This document shows positions 33,911-42,318 of a stretch of 59,052 nt of DNA, piece after piece. Every line of letters begins with the position of its first letter. The first letter of the stretch is position 1. Source of the stretch: Palsa-892 sp035555855 (lineage in GTDB: Bacteria > Pseudomonadota > Alphaproteobacteria > Rhizobiales > Xanthobacteraceae); NCBI GenBank assembly GCA_035555855.1, contig DATMGD010000023.1:1-59052 (forward strand), read 5' to 3'. The notes beneath the pieces were generated by a model that saw nothing but the letters and a program-made list of their open reading frames with translations, had not been told where the DNA came from and made no database searches. The position numbers were made by a program, and so were the translations under genes.

Positions 33911-34380
33911 CCGCCCAGACCGCTTCAAAATATCCCCCGATCGAAAGCAAGGCGGCGGCCGAAGCGCTATTGAACCATGTCGGCGAGACGATGGTGGCGC
34001 TGGTACAGGTTTTTGAAGACGAAACCCGGCTCGTGCACTCGGGCAAGATCAATGCGGCGGCGGACCTCGCGTCGGAAAAGACCAACCTCGCCTCGATCTA
34101 TATCCGCGACATCGAGACGGTGAAGCAGAACGCCAAGTTCATCAAGGAAACGCTGCCGGAACTCGTCGAGGAAATGCGCCTCGCCCACGATTCCTTCCGC
34201 GACATCCTCAGCCGCAACCTGCGCGTCGTGCAGACCGCGCAATCGGTCGCCGAGGGTTTGATCCGCGGCGCCGCCGAGGAAGCGAGCCGCCGCGAAAATC
34301 CGCGCGGCTATCACGCCAACGGCCGCGGCACGCCGCCGCGCGCTGCGACGCGCCCGGTGATGGTCAGCCGTTCGAGCTGA
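33907..34380 (+). CDS. flgN: FlgN-like flagellar export chaperone
   Basis: A 157-residue mostly helical protein ('AAAEALLNHVGETMVALVQVFEDETRLVHSGKINAAADLASEKTNLASIYIRDIETVKQNAKFIKETLPELVEEMRLAHDSFRDILSRNLRVVQTAQ') with the FlgN-type coiled hairpin. FlgN is the chaperone of FlgK and FlgL. The ATGA overlap with flgJ supports the role. The C-terminal 30 residues are basic and low-complexity. Sequence identity to classical FlgN is probably low. Confidence 0.78.
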   Translation: MTAQTASKYPPIESKAAAEALLNHVGETMVALVQVFEDETRLVHSGKINAAADLASEKTNLASIYIRDIETVKQNAKFIKETLPELVEEMRLAHDSFRDILSRNLRVVQTAQSVAEGLIRGAAEEASRRENPRGYHANGRGTPPRAATRPVMVSRSS

Positions 34381-34406
34381 CCTCGACCCTCTTACAAGTT
34401 TGCTGC

Positions 34407-34445
34407 AACGGCCCCGCCGGTCTCGCGTCGGGGCCGTTTTCTTTT
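34407..34445 (+). terminator. Rho-independent terminator of flgI-flgJ-flgN
   Basis: AACGGCCCCG pairs with CGGGGCCGTT around a 12-base loop, followed by TTCTTTT. Confidence 0.85.
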
Positions 34446-34463
34446 GGCCGCGAGCCAAGCTCG

Positions 34464-34478
34464 TTAACACTTCCCTAA
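34464..34478. promoter_or_regulatory. CtrA-like box (TTAA-N7-CTAA) in the flagellin upstream region
   Basis: TTAACACTTCCCTAA differs from the CtrA consensus by one base but lies about 185 bp upstream of the flagellin start. No sigma54 (GG-N10-GC) element is found between 34446 and 34662. A GC-rich inverted repeat (GGCGGCGTAAACCGCC) near 34491 could fold in the leader. Confidence 0.3.
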
Positions 34479-34662
34479 CGCCCGCCTAGCGGCGGCGTAA
34501 ACCGCCGTGAGTGGGCGGTTTTGTCCTCGGTTTGGTGGACGATTCGTCACCTCGATACCCCCGCCGGCGTAACCAGCCATTAGCGATTGTCGTGTCAAAT
34601 CGAGGCTTCACGGCTTCCAGGACGGAGGCCGTTCTGTGTGTATCCTAGGAAAGGACTGAACC

Positions 34663-35478
34663 ATGGGTAATATCACTCTTTCGGCTGGCGTTCGCCAGAA
34701 CCTCCTCGCCCTTCAGAGCACTGCTGACCTCTTCCAGCAGACCTCGAACCGTCTCTCGACTGGCAAGAAGGTGAACTCGGCTCTCGATAACCCGAACAGC
34801 TTCTTCACTGCTCAGGGTCTTTCGAGCCGCGCTTCCGACCTGAGCGATCTTCTCGACGGCGAGTCGAACGCCGTTCAGACCGTGCAGGCCGCGAACGACG
34901 GCATCACCGCTATCCAGAAGCTTGTCGCCTCTGCCAAGGCGCTCGCGAACTCGGCTCTGCAGACCTCCGACACGGCTGCCCGTGCGGACCTCGCCGATCA
35001 GTTCGACGACCTCCTGACACAGATCGACCAGCTCGCGGCTGACTCCGGTTTCAACGGCGTCAACCTCCTGGCCGGCGACAACCTGACCGTCAACTTCAAC
35101 GAGACCAGCACCTCTTCGGTGACGATCAACGGCGTCAACGATACGACCGCCAATGACCTCGGCGTTGCGGGCGCTGCCAACTCGTGGGCCGCCAAGACTG
35201 ACATCGATGCCGCGCTCAGCGACATCACTGCGGCGACCAGCACGCTCCGTACTCAGGCCAAGACCCTGAGCACGAGCCTCGCAGTCGTCCAGACCCGTCA
35301 GGACTTCACGAAGAACCTCATCAATACCCTGCAGGTTGGTGCCGACAACTTGACGTTGGCGGATACCAACGAGGAAGCTGCGAACTTGACGGCGTTGCAG
35401 ACCCGTCAGCAGATTTCCACCGCCGCGCTGTCGATGACCTCGCAGTCGCAGCAGCAGGTTCTGCGGTTGTTCCAGTAA
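34663..35478 (+). CDS. Flagellin
   Basis: A 271-residue flagellin with D0/D1 ends: N-terminal 'MGNITLSAGVRQNLLALQSTADLFQQTSNRLSTGKKVNSALDNPNSFFTAQGLSSRASDLSDLLDG' and C-terminal 'TRQDFTKNLINTLQVGADNLTLADTNEEAANLTALQTRQQISTAALSMTSQSQQQVLRLFQ'. The variable middle is short, making it a small flagellin like those of Caulobacter and many rhizobia. AGGAAAGG precedes the ATG. Downstream flbT and flaF control its mRNA and secretion. It is the only flagellin in the window. Confidence 0.96.
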   Translation: MGNITLSAGVRQNLLALQSTADLFQQTSNRLSTGKKVNSALDNPNSFFTAQGLSSRASDLSDLLDGESNAVQTVQAANDGITAIQKLVASAKALANSALQTSDTAARADLADQFDDLLTQIDQLAADSGFNGVNLLAGDNLTVNFNETSTSSVTINGVNDTTANDLGVAGAANSWAAKTDIDAALSDITAATSTLRTQAKTLSTSLAVVQTRQDFTKNLINTLQVGADNLTLADTNEEAANLTALQTRQQISTAALSMTSQSQQQVLRLFQ

Positions 35479-35499
35479 GCCTGACTGTTCGAACGAAAT

Positions 35500-35533
35500 G
35501 AAACGGCGGGGGTCAAACCCCGCCGTTTTCTTT
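35500..35533 (+). terminator. Rho-independent terminator of the flagellin gene
   Basis: AACGGCGGGGT pairs with ACCCCGCCGTT, followed by TTCTTTTCC. Confidence 0.88.
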
Positions 35534-35625
35534 TCCGGTTACCTACAAAAGCTACGATTTGCGGGCATAGTGATGCGCGTTGATTCGTCGAAGGCACTGC
35601 AAACGGAAAGCATCGGGAGCACCGG

Positions 35626-36051
35626 ATGGGCCTCAAGGTCGAACTGAAGCCGGGCGAGCGCATCATCGTCGGCAACAGCGTCATCACCAATGACGACCAG
35701 CGCACACGGCTGATGATCGAAGGCGACGCGCCGATCCTGCGCGAAAAAGACATCATGACCCCGCAGATGGCCGACACGCCCTGCAAGAAGATCTATCTCG
35801 CGGTCCAGCTGATGTATCTCGCGCGCAACCCGCAGCAGCACCACGAGCTTTACTTCGGCCTGGTGAAGGACGTCATGCTCGCCGCCCCCTCCACACTCCC
35901 TTACCTCGACCGTATGAATAATGAGATATTAACCGGTTCCTTTTACAAAGCCTTGAAGGAAGCGCAGCTACTGTTGCGCTACGAAGAGGAACTGCTGTCG
36001 CATGGCCAATCCGGCTCAGACCTACGCCAAGAACGCACAGGAAACGGGTAA
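35626..36051 (+). CDS. flbT: Flagellin mRNA regulator FlbT
   Basis: A 141-residue protein with the FlbT core 'LKVELKPGERIIVGNSVITNDDQRTRLMIEGDAPILREKDIMTPQMADTPCKKIYLAVQLMYL'. In Caulobacter FlbT binds the flagellin mRNA leader and promotes its decay when assembly stalls. It overlaps flaF by about 50 bp in another frame, and the C-terminal 15 residues lie in that overlap. CATCGGGAGC precedes the ATG. Confidence 0.95.
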   Translation: MGLKVELKPGERIIVGNSVITNDDQRTRLMIEGDAPILREKDIMTPQMADTPCKKIYLAVQLMYLARNPQQHHELYFGLVKDVMLAAPSTLPYLDRMNNEILTGSFYKALKEAQLLLRYEEELLSHGQSGSDLRQERTGNG

Positions 36052-36379
36052 CCTCCGCGAGCTCGAAGCCCAGCTTCTGATGCGCGCCGCTTCCAGGCTA
36101 CAGGCCGTCAAGGATGGCGAAGTCATCGACAACCAGAACGTCATCTCAGCCGTGCGCTATAACCGCCGCCTTTGGCTCCTTTTCGCTGACGGCCTCACCA
36201 AGGCCGAGAACCAGCTTCCGAGCGAGATCAAGAAGAACGTTTCGAGCCTCGCGATGTTCGTGCTGAACCGCTCGCGCATCATCGAAACCGCGACCGAGAT
36301 GAACCTCGAGCGCCTCAACGTCCTCATCAACATCAACCGCGAAATCGCGGCCGGCCTGCGCACCAACGTCGCGGCCTGA
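36002..36379 (+). CDS. flaF: Flagellar biosynthesis regulator FlaF
   Basis: A 125-residue helical protein ('YAKNAQETGNLRELEAQLLMRAASRLQAVKDGEVIDNQNVISAVRYNRRLWLLFADGLTKAENQLPSEIKKNVSSLAMFVLNRSRIIETATEM') of the FlaF family, needed for flagellin translation or secretion and opposing FlbT. It starts inside flbT, so translational coupling is likely. Confidence 0.95.
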   Translation: MANPAQTYAKNAQETGNLRELEAQLLMRAASRLQAVKDGEVIDNQNVISAVRYNRRLWLLFADGLTKAENQLPSEIKKNVSSLAMFVLNRSRIIETATEMNLERLNVLININREIAAGLRTNVAA

Positions 36380-36402
36380 GCATCCGAATTCCGCAATAAA
36401 AA

Positions 36403-36426
36403 AACGCGCGTCATAGGACGCGCGTT
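36403..36426. terminator. Bidirectional terminator between flaF and flgL
   Basis: AACGCGCGTC pairs with GACGCGCGTT around ATAG. It is A-rich on the left (a T-tract for the minus strand) and TTATTCGTTT-rich on the right. Confidence 0.8.
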
Positions 36427-36448
36427 ATTCGTTTATGGCGGCTGACCG

Positions 36449-37963
36449 TCAGCTCATGAAGTTGACGAGCGTCAGCTTCGACAACAGCGCCGTCGTCTGC
36501 ATGCTTGCCTGGATCTGCGTCTGCATGGCGAGGAGCTTCACGCCGATCTCGTTCGGATCGACGTTCTCGATGTCGTCGAGGATGCCTTGCAGGATCGGCT
36601 TCCTGTCGTCGATCCGCTTCTGTGCGGCATTCGCCGAAACGTTGGCACCGGCGATCTGGGTTTCGATCGCCGAAAGCTGCTGCTTGGCCGGATTGGTCGC
36701 GAGGTTATCGCTCGCACGCTGGGTGAGCGCGACGTAGCGGTCATGCGCATCGGCATCGCTGCCCGAGAACGACATCACCGCGAGCGTCGCGAAATTCTGC
36801 ACCGCGTTACGGATGGCTTCCTCGTTGCCGCGCACGCCGTAGCCTACGGTGATGGAGTCATCGACGCGCGCCGTCATGCTGCCGCGCGGATCGTCGGTCG
36901 CATCATCGCCCGTGTACCATTGCACAGTATCCGTCGCTGTTGCATCGCGAAGACTCGTAGCGTTGTAGAACGGGCCGGTGCCTGAGACTCGTTGTGGCGG
37001 ATGGTCGGCATCGATATTGAAGAAATCGTTGGAGGCGGCCATGGCGGAGGCCGCGACAAGATCGGTCTTGCCGGCGGTCTGGATCGCGCCATCGAGCGCG
37101 CTTGCGATATTCGCCGCCGTATCGTCCGCTGTCGCCCCGATCGCGAAGCTTCCGCTCGGCGTAGGCGTCTCGCTCGAGGCCGTGAGCGTGATCGTCTTCT
37201 GCGTGCCGTCCGGCATGTTGAGCTGGACGATGACTTTCGCACCGTCCGCCGGATTATTGCCGTTGAGATCGATGGAAAGCGAAGCGGGGCTGCCGGTCGG
37301 CCCGCTCACCGTCGCGCCGGGGATCGTCGTCGTCGCGCCGGCGATCTTGAAGCCGAACGGGCCGGAATTCTGCTCGGCAAGCCCGACGCTATCGCCCGTC
37401 GCTGTCGGCACATCGAGCCTGCCGCGCTGATCCGCACCCTGATCGGCTTCCAGCCGCTCGGCGACGATCTGCTTGAAGCCCGCGGCCGTGCCGTTGCCGT
37501 TCATGATGTGATCGGCGGTGTCGGTTGCCGGCGTATTGGTCGCGGCGCCCGAGAAAAGATACGTGCTGCCGGCGCGCTGATTGAGCGCATCGAGCGCCAC
37601 GGCAAACGAGTTGCCGGCCTGGATCTGCGCGGTCGTCTGGCCGTTGGCGGTGAGGGTGAAGTCGAGCGGCGGCAACATGCTGCTGCGCATGTCCTGTTGC
37701 AGCGTGCGCAACTGTTCGAGCGAAGCCGTTTGCAGCTGCACGCGCGTGTTGACCGTCGAGATCACATCTTCATAGGAACTGAGCCGCGACATCGCCCCGC
37801 GCACATTGACGTCGAGGCCGCGATCGATGCCGAGGCCGGCGTAGTTTTGCGTGAGCTTGCCTGTCGAAAGCTGCAGCGAGAGATCGCTCATCTGCTTTTG
37901 CATCTGAACGAGCATCTGCGACTTCATGAACGCGCTACTGGTCAGACCCGAAATCGTCGTCAT
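36449..37963 (-). CDS. flgL: Flagellar hook-filament junction protein FlgL
   Basis: A 504-residue protein with flagellin-like ends (N-terminal 'MQKQMSDLSLQLSTGKLTQNYAGLGIDRGLDVNVRGAMSRLSSYEDVISTVNTRVQ', C-terminal 'LSAIETQIAGANVSANAAQKRIDDRKPILQGILDDIENVDPNEIGVKLLAMQTQIQASMQTTALLSKLTLVNFM'). The central part is far longer than in enteric FlgL (about 317 residues) and contains a 'TITLTASSETPTPSGSFAIGATADDTAANIASALDGAI' segment. It follows flgK by 2 bp. Confidence 0.93.
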   Translation of the reverse strand: MTTISGLTSSAFMKSQMLVQMQKQMSDLSLQLSTGKLTQNYAGLGIDRGLDVNVRGAMSRLSSYEDVISTVNTRVQLQTASLEQLRTLQQDMRSSMLPPLDFTLTANGQTTAQIQAGNSFAVALDALNQRAGSTYLFSGAATNTPATDTADHIMNGNGTAAGFKQIVAERLEADQGADQRGRLDVPTATGDSVGLAEQNSGPFGFKIAGATTTIPGATVSGPTGSPASLSIDLNGNNPADGAKVIVQLNMPDGTQKTITLTASSETPTPSGSFAIGATADDTAANIASALDGAIQTAGKTDLVAASAMAASNDFFNIDADHPPQRVSGTGPFYNATSLRDATATDTVQWYTGDDATDDPRGSMTARVDDSITVGYGVRGNEEAIRNAVQNFATLAVMSFSGSDADAHDRYVALTQRASDNLATNPAKQQLSAIETQIAGANVSANAAQKRIDDRKPILQGILDDIENVDPNEIGVKLLAMQTQIQASMQTTALLSKLTLVNFMS

Positions 37964-37965
37964 GG

Positions 37966-39819
37966 TCAGTTTCCGATCTGTAGCAGCATGTCGTACATCT
38001 GCTTGATGGCGGTGAGCACGCGCGCATTGGCGCCGTAGGCGTTTTGCAGCGTGATCAGGTTCGACATCTCGGTATCGATGTTGACGCCCGAGCTGTCATT
38101 GAAACGCTGTTGCAGCGAATTCAGCACCACCTGCTGGCCATCGTTGAGCTGCGATGCGTTTTGCGCGTCGGCGCCCTGGCGGCTGATGACCTGCTGAATG
38201 TAATCGGCAACCGTGCCGGAATACGCGCCCTGCTTGGTGCCGATGCCGCTTGCCGGATCGAACAGCTGCGACGCCGTATTGAGCTGCTGGTAGATGAAAT
38301 CGGGCCGCGTCGAATCGCCGATATTGGTCGTGCTCGAATAGAGCACCAGCGACGACGGATCCGACAACACCGCCGGATTGATCGCGATCCGCGAGGCAAA
38401 GCCGGTCTTCTGGTCGCCGCCTGCATTGATCGCGCCGCTATAGATCGAGCGTCCGTCGGTGAAAAGCGGCAGCGTCGGATCGCCCGACTGAAGCGTCGTC
38501 GTCGTGACCGAGGCGCTCAGCGAATTGATATCGCTCGTATTCCCTGCACCGTCATCGACAACCTGCAACTGGTTGCCGCCCGGATTCGAGAACGTGATGT
38601 TATCGCCGCTGAGCGCGGTATTAAGCTGCGAGACAACGCTCGCCATGCCGCCCGAAAAATCGATCCCGATTACCTGATCGCCCGGATCGGCAGTCTGCGA
38701 ATTGTCGAGCGGCAGCACCGAAGGATCGTCAACACGAACGATCGTGACCTTGTGCGGCGTGCCGCCGGAAGTATAGCTCAGCGAAATCGTGTTGCCGTTC
38801 TGCAACCCGGTAAGATCGATGTTGAAGCCGTCAGGCCCCGTCACCGCGGTGCTCGGCACTGTCTTGTTTGAGAGCGATAGCGCGAGCGAGTTCGCAATCT
38901 CGTCGAGCTGGCTCTGCGCTTTCACCAGCGTCACGTCGCGCATCTCGATCAGCGCCGCGAGCGATCCCGAGCGGATCGAGTTGTTGGCGATGAGATCGAT
39001 CGTCCCGCCGTTCGGATTGGTCAGCGAGATCGTGCCGACGCCGCGCTCGGCGGGATCGGTGCTATAGGTCATCGAGGCGTTGAGCGCGGTCTTGGCGTCG
39101 AACGACAGATGCGACGGCTGGCCGTCATAAAGGCTCACGCCCGACGTCGTGAAGATCGACACCCGGTTGTTGCCGAGCGACGTCACGCGAATATCGAGCA
39201 GGCCCGCAAGCTCCATGATGTCGGCGTCGCGCCGGTCGAGAAATGCGGCCGATGCCGCATCCGGCTCGCTGGAGGCTGTGATCTGGTTCGAGACGTCGGC
39301 GATGTCCTGCAAAAGCTGATTGATGCGATTGACGGCATCGGAGATGCCGCTTTCCGCCTGCGAGCGCATCGTCTGGACGTCGCCCGACATCGCATTGAGC
39401 TGTTGCGCCAGCACCTGCGCCTGGTTCAGCACGTCGCCTTGCGCCGCTGTCGAGTCGGGACTCGCCGTCAGCGTGTTGAGCGAAGCGGTAAAGTTATTGA
39501 ACAGCGTATCGAGCGAATTGCCGCCGCCCGGCGCGCCGTAAACCTGCACCAGCCGCGAGTAATAACCGCTGATCGAACCGGCATAATTGACGCCCGCGAC
39601 CGCCGTGCGCAGCTGCGTCTGCACCATCTGGTCGAGTTCGCGGCCGATGCCGAGCACCGCGACGCCGTTGCCGCCGGCGGCGGTGTTCGACAGGAGCGCC
39701 GACTTGCGGATGTAGCCCGGCGTATTGACGTTCGCGACATTGTTGGCGACGACCGACAGCCCCATCTGCGTGGCATGCAGCCCCGTCAGCGCGGAAGAAA
39801 TCGCTGTGTTCAGGCCCAT
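37966..39819 (-). CDS. flgK: Flagellar hook-associated protein FlgK (HAP1)
   Basis: A 617-residue protein. The N-terminal 'MGLNTAISSALTGLHATQMGLSVVANNVANVNTPGYIRKSALL' and C-terminal 'NIDTEMSNLITLQNAYGANARVLTAIKQMYDMLLQIG' are the HAP1 terminal motifs, with a flagellin-like helical region after the N-terminus ('GNSLDTLFNNFTASLNTLTASPDSTAAQGDVLNQAQVLAQQLNAM'). It lies between flgE (41 bp upstream) and flgL. Confidence 0.97.
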   Translation of the reverse strand: MGLNTAISSALTGLHATQMGLSVVANNVANVNTPGYIRKSALLSNTAAGGNGVAVLGIGRELDQMVQTQLRTAVAGVNYAGSISGYYSRLVQVYGAPGGGNSLDTLFNNFTASLNTLTASPDSTAAQGDVLNQAQVLAQQLNAMSGDVQTMRSQAESGISDAVNRINQLLQDIADVSNQITASSEPDAASAAFLDRRDADIMELAGLLDIRVTSLGNNRVSIFTTSGVSLYDGQPSHLSFDAKTALNASMTYSTDPAERGVGTISLTNPNGGTIDLIANNSIRSGSLAALIEMRDVTLVKAQSQLDEIANSLALSLSNKTVPSTAVTGPDGFNIDLTGLQNGNTISLSYTSGGTPHKVTIVRVDDPSVLPLDNSQTADPGDQVIGIDFSGGMASVVSQLNTALSGDNITFSNPGGNQLQVVDDGAGNTSDINSLSASVTTTTLQSGDPTLPLFTDGRSIYSGAINAGGDQKTGFASRIAINPAVLSDPSSLVLYSSTTNIGDSTRPDFIYQQLNTASQLFDPASGIGTKQGAYSGTVADYIQQVISRQGADAQNASQLNDGQQVVLNSLQQRFNDSSGVNIDTEMSNLITLQNAYGANARVLTAIKQMYDMLLQIGN

Positions 39820-39860
39820 GGGTCGAAGCCTCTGTTTTTATTGATGTTTTAAGCCCTCGC

Positions 39861-41234
39861 TTAGCGCAGCATGGCGATCGTCTGTTGCAGCATGTCGTTT
39901 GCCGTCGTCACGATCTTGGTGTTCGCGGCATAGGCCTGCTGCGTAATGATGAGCTTGGTGAACTCGTCCGAGATGTCGGTGTTCGAGCCCTCAAGCGACT
40001 GCGCCGAGATCTTGCCCGAAGCGCCGAAGATCGGCGGGCCGGACTCGTCGGTCGCCTGGAAGGCGCCGCCATCGAGCTGCTGCAAGCCGTTGTCGCCGTT
40101 GAAGCTCACCAGCGGAATTTCCGCGATGTCGAGCGTGCGGCCGTTCGAATAGCTCGCGACGACGCGGCCCTTGTCGCTCACCGCGATGCCGTTCAACTGG
40201 CCCGCGGCGAAGCCGTTCTGGTTGATGGTGCCGACCTGCGCGACGCCGTTCGAGTCGGCGAACTGCGTGATGCCGTTGCCGCCGAAATTCATCGCGATGT
40301 CGCCGACCGTGTGATTGTTCACAGTAAGGCCGGTCAGCGTGAGGTTCGGCACCTGCGGATTCATCTGGCCGCTGGCGTTGAAGGTGAATGTCGTTCCGGC
40401 GTTGGTCCAGGCGACATCGGTCGCGCCCGGATTGCTGTTCGACTGATAAAACAGCTCCCACGTGTCGGTGCCGCCGCTCGCGCTCGAGTCGAGCTTTGCC
40501 CAGCGCAACTGCACGTCGACCGGGTTGCCTTGCGCGTCGTAGACCGTGATCGAGCCGCCGGTGATCGTCTGGTTCTCGAACGTCTTGGTATCGGCGCCGA
40601 GCACAACGCCGTCACCCGCAACCGTCGGGTCACCGCCCGTGCCGTAGTCGCCCGGATCGAGCAGCTCGCTGCCGCCCGCCGCATACTGCTGCGTCATCGG
40701 CGTTGCCGCGAGGTTCGCGCGATATTGAATGGTCGTCGTTTCCTGCGCCGGCAGGAAGTCGTTGGTGATTTTCAAAACCTGCGGCACGGAGCCGGTGACG
40801 TTGCCGGTCGAGGAATCGATCGGCAGGCCCATCAGGTAGTAGCCGGTGCCGTTGACGAGATAACCGTCCTTGTCCATCTGGAAATCGCCGCGGCGGGTGT
40901 AGAGCTCGTTACCCGCGAACACCGGCTGGTTGTCGGGGAAACCCGAAGGCCGCTGCACGACGAAGTAGCCGTCGCCGTTGATCGCCATGAAGGTCGAAAC
41001 GGAAGCTGCCTGGATATCGCCCTGCACGGTGTTGGTGCCGCGCGATAGCGCCTGCACGCCGCCCGAAACCTGGCGCGCGGCCGAGGAGTCGGCGACGAGA
41101 TTCGCGAAACTGGTATCGGTGCGTTTGAAGCCGGTGGTCTGCGAATTGGCGATGTTGCCGGAAATATTCTGCAGCGCGTAGGACTGCGCCTGCAAACCGC
41201 CCACCGCCGTCGTCAAAGCATTGAAGATACCCAT
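39861..41234 (-). CDS. flgE: Flagellar hook protein FlgE
   Basis: A 457-residue hook protein with 'MGIFNALTTAVGGLQAQSYALQNISGNIANSQTTGFKRTDTSFANLV' at the N-terminus, 'GDIQAASVSTFMAINGDGYFVVQRP' in the core and 'EGSNTDISDEFTKLIITQQAYAANTKIVTTANDMLQQTIAMLR' at the C-terminus. I start at 41234, where a GAGGAGAC box precedes the ATG; the longer frame would run across the sigma54 promoter. First gene of flgE-flgK-flgL. Confidence 0.97.
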   Translation of the reverse strand: MGIFNALTTAVGGLQAQSYALQNISGNIANSQTTGFKRTDTSFANLVADSSAARQVSGGVQALSRGTNTVQGDIQAASVSTFMAINGDGYFVVQRPSGFPDNQPVFAGNELYTRRGDFQMDKDGYLVNGTGYYLMGLPIDSSTGNVTGSVPQVLKITNDFLPAQETTTIQYRANLAATPMTQQYAAGGSELLDPGDYGTGGDPTVAGDGVVLGADTKTFENQTITGGSITVYDAQGNPVDVQLRWAKLDSSASGGTDTWELFYQSNSNPGATDVAWTNAGTTFTFNASGQMNPQVPNLTLTGLTVNNHTVGDIAMNFGGNGITQFADSNGVAQVGTINQNGFAAGQLNGIAVSDKGRVVASYSNGRTLDIAEIPLVSFNGDNGLQQLDGGAFQATDESGPPIFGASGKISAQSLEGSNTDISDEFTKLIITQQAYAANTKIVTTANDMLQQTIAMLR

Positions 41235-41291
41235 GGCACGTCTCCTCATGCGGCGCGCCGTCGGTCGGGCGCACGCTGTCCACGCCACCGT

Positions 41292-41308
41292 GGCAAGCCC
41301 CATGCCAT
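41292..41308 (-). promoter_or_regulatory. Sigma54 promoter of flgE-flgK-flgL
   Basis: On the minus strand ATGGCATGGGGCTTGCC has GG (41306-41305), 10 bases, then GC (41294-41293). Transcription would start near 41280, 46 bp before flgE. Confidence 0.75.
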
Positions 41309-41390
41309 GCCCGCTCCTTCATAAGGCATTGATTTTTAATGGCTTTTGCAATGTGCAAAAGCGCGTCGCCCGGCAGAAACCGGCCGTTCG

Positions 41391-41407
41391 CGGCAAAATC
41401 TGCCGGG
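41391..41407. promoter_or_regulatory. FlbD (ftr)-like palindrome C upstream of flgE
   Basis: CGGCAAAATCTGCCGGG. Its centre is 93 bp upstream of the -24 GG of the flgE promoter. A related partial site, CCCGGCAGAAACCGGCC, lies next to it at 41369-41385. Confidence 0.6.
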
Positions 41408-41468
41408 CAAAACCTATTTGCGACTGGAAGCGTCAGACCATAGGGTGCAGCGCAATCAAGGAGCCGTC

Positions 41469-42317
41469 ATGCGTTTTGAAGGTACCAAGGACTACGTCGC
41501 CGATAACGATCTCAAGATCGCGGTCAACGCCGCGATCGCGCTTGAGCGGCCCTTGCTCATCAAGGGCGAGCCGGGCACCGGCAAGACCGTGCTCGCTGCC
41601 GAAGTTGCGAAAGCCATCGGCGCGCCGCTGATCGAATGGCACGTCAAGTCCACCACCAAGGCGCTGCAAGGGCTTTACGAGTATGACGCCGTCTCGCGCC
41701 TTCGCGACAGTCAGCTTGGCGATCCGCGCGTCTCCGACATCAAGAACTATATTCGTCGCGGCAAGCTGTGGGAGGCGTTCGTCTCCGCGAAGCGCCCTGT
41801 CCTGCTGATCGACGAAATCGACAAGGCCGATATCGAATTCCCGAATGATCTCCTGCTCGAACTCGACCGCATGGAGTTTCACGTTTACGAAACCGGCGAG
41901 ACGATCAAGGCGGCGAAGCGCCCGCTCGTCGTCATCACCTCGAACAACGAGAAGGAATTGCCGGACGCATTTTTGCGACGCTGCTTCTTCCATTACATCC
42001 GCTTCCCCGACGAAGAGACGATGAAGGCCATCGTCGAAGTGCACTTCCCCGGCATCAAGAAGCGTCTCGTCTCCGAAGCATTGACGATGTTCTATGAAAT
42101 CCGCGACGTGCCGGGTTTGAAGAAAAAGCCTTCAACTTCGGAGTTGCTCGATTGGCTGAAGCTTCTGATGGTCGAAGATGTCTCGCCCGAATTATTGCGC
42201 GAGCGCGATTCGAAGAAGCTCATCCCGCCGCTGCACGGCGCACTCCTCAAGAACGAGCAGGACGTTCACTTGTTCGAGCGGCTGGCGTTCCTGTCGCGCC
42301 GCGAGGGCGGCCGCTAG
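41469..42317 (+). CDS. MoxR-family AAA+ ATPase
   Basis: A 282-residue AAA+ protein. Walker A 'GEPGTGKT' is near residue 33, Walker B 'LLIDEIDKAD' near 115, sensor 1 'VVITSNNEKELPDAFLRRC' near 155, and the lid region follows. MoxR ATPases act as chaperones in metal-enzyme maturation and usually sit next to a von Willebrand factor A gene (CoxE-like); no such partner follows here. The ATG at 41469 is preceded by AAGGAG. Divergent from flgE. Confidence 0.92.
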   Translation: MRFEGTKDYVADNDLKIAVNAAIALERPLLIKGEPGTGKTVLAAEVAKAIGAPLIEWHVKSTTKALQGLYEYDAVSRLRDSQLGDPRVSDIKNYIRRGKLWEAFVSAKRPVLLIDEIDKADIEFPNDLLLELDRMEFHVYETGETIKAAKRPLVVITSNNEKELPDAFLRRCFFHYIRFPDEETMKAIVEVHFPGIKKRLVSEALTMFYEIRDVPGLKKKPSTSELLDWLKLLMVEDVSPELLRERDSKKLIPPLHGALLKNEQDVHLFERLAFLSRREGGR

Positions 42318-42318
42318 C

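Noticed and set aside
34446..34662. Sigma54 promoter for flagellin
   Set aside because: I checked every GG in the region; none is followed by GC after 10 bases, so flagellin probably uses another promoter type.
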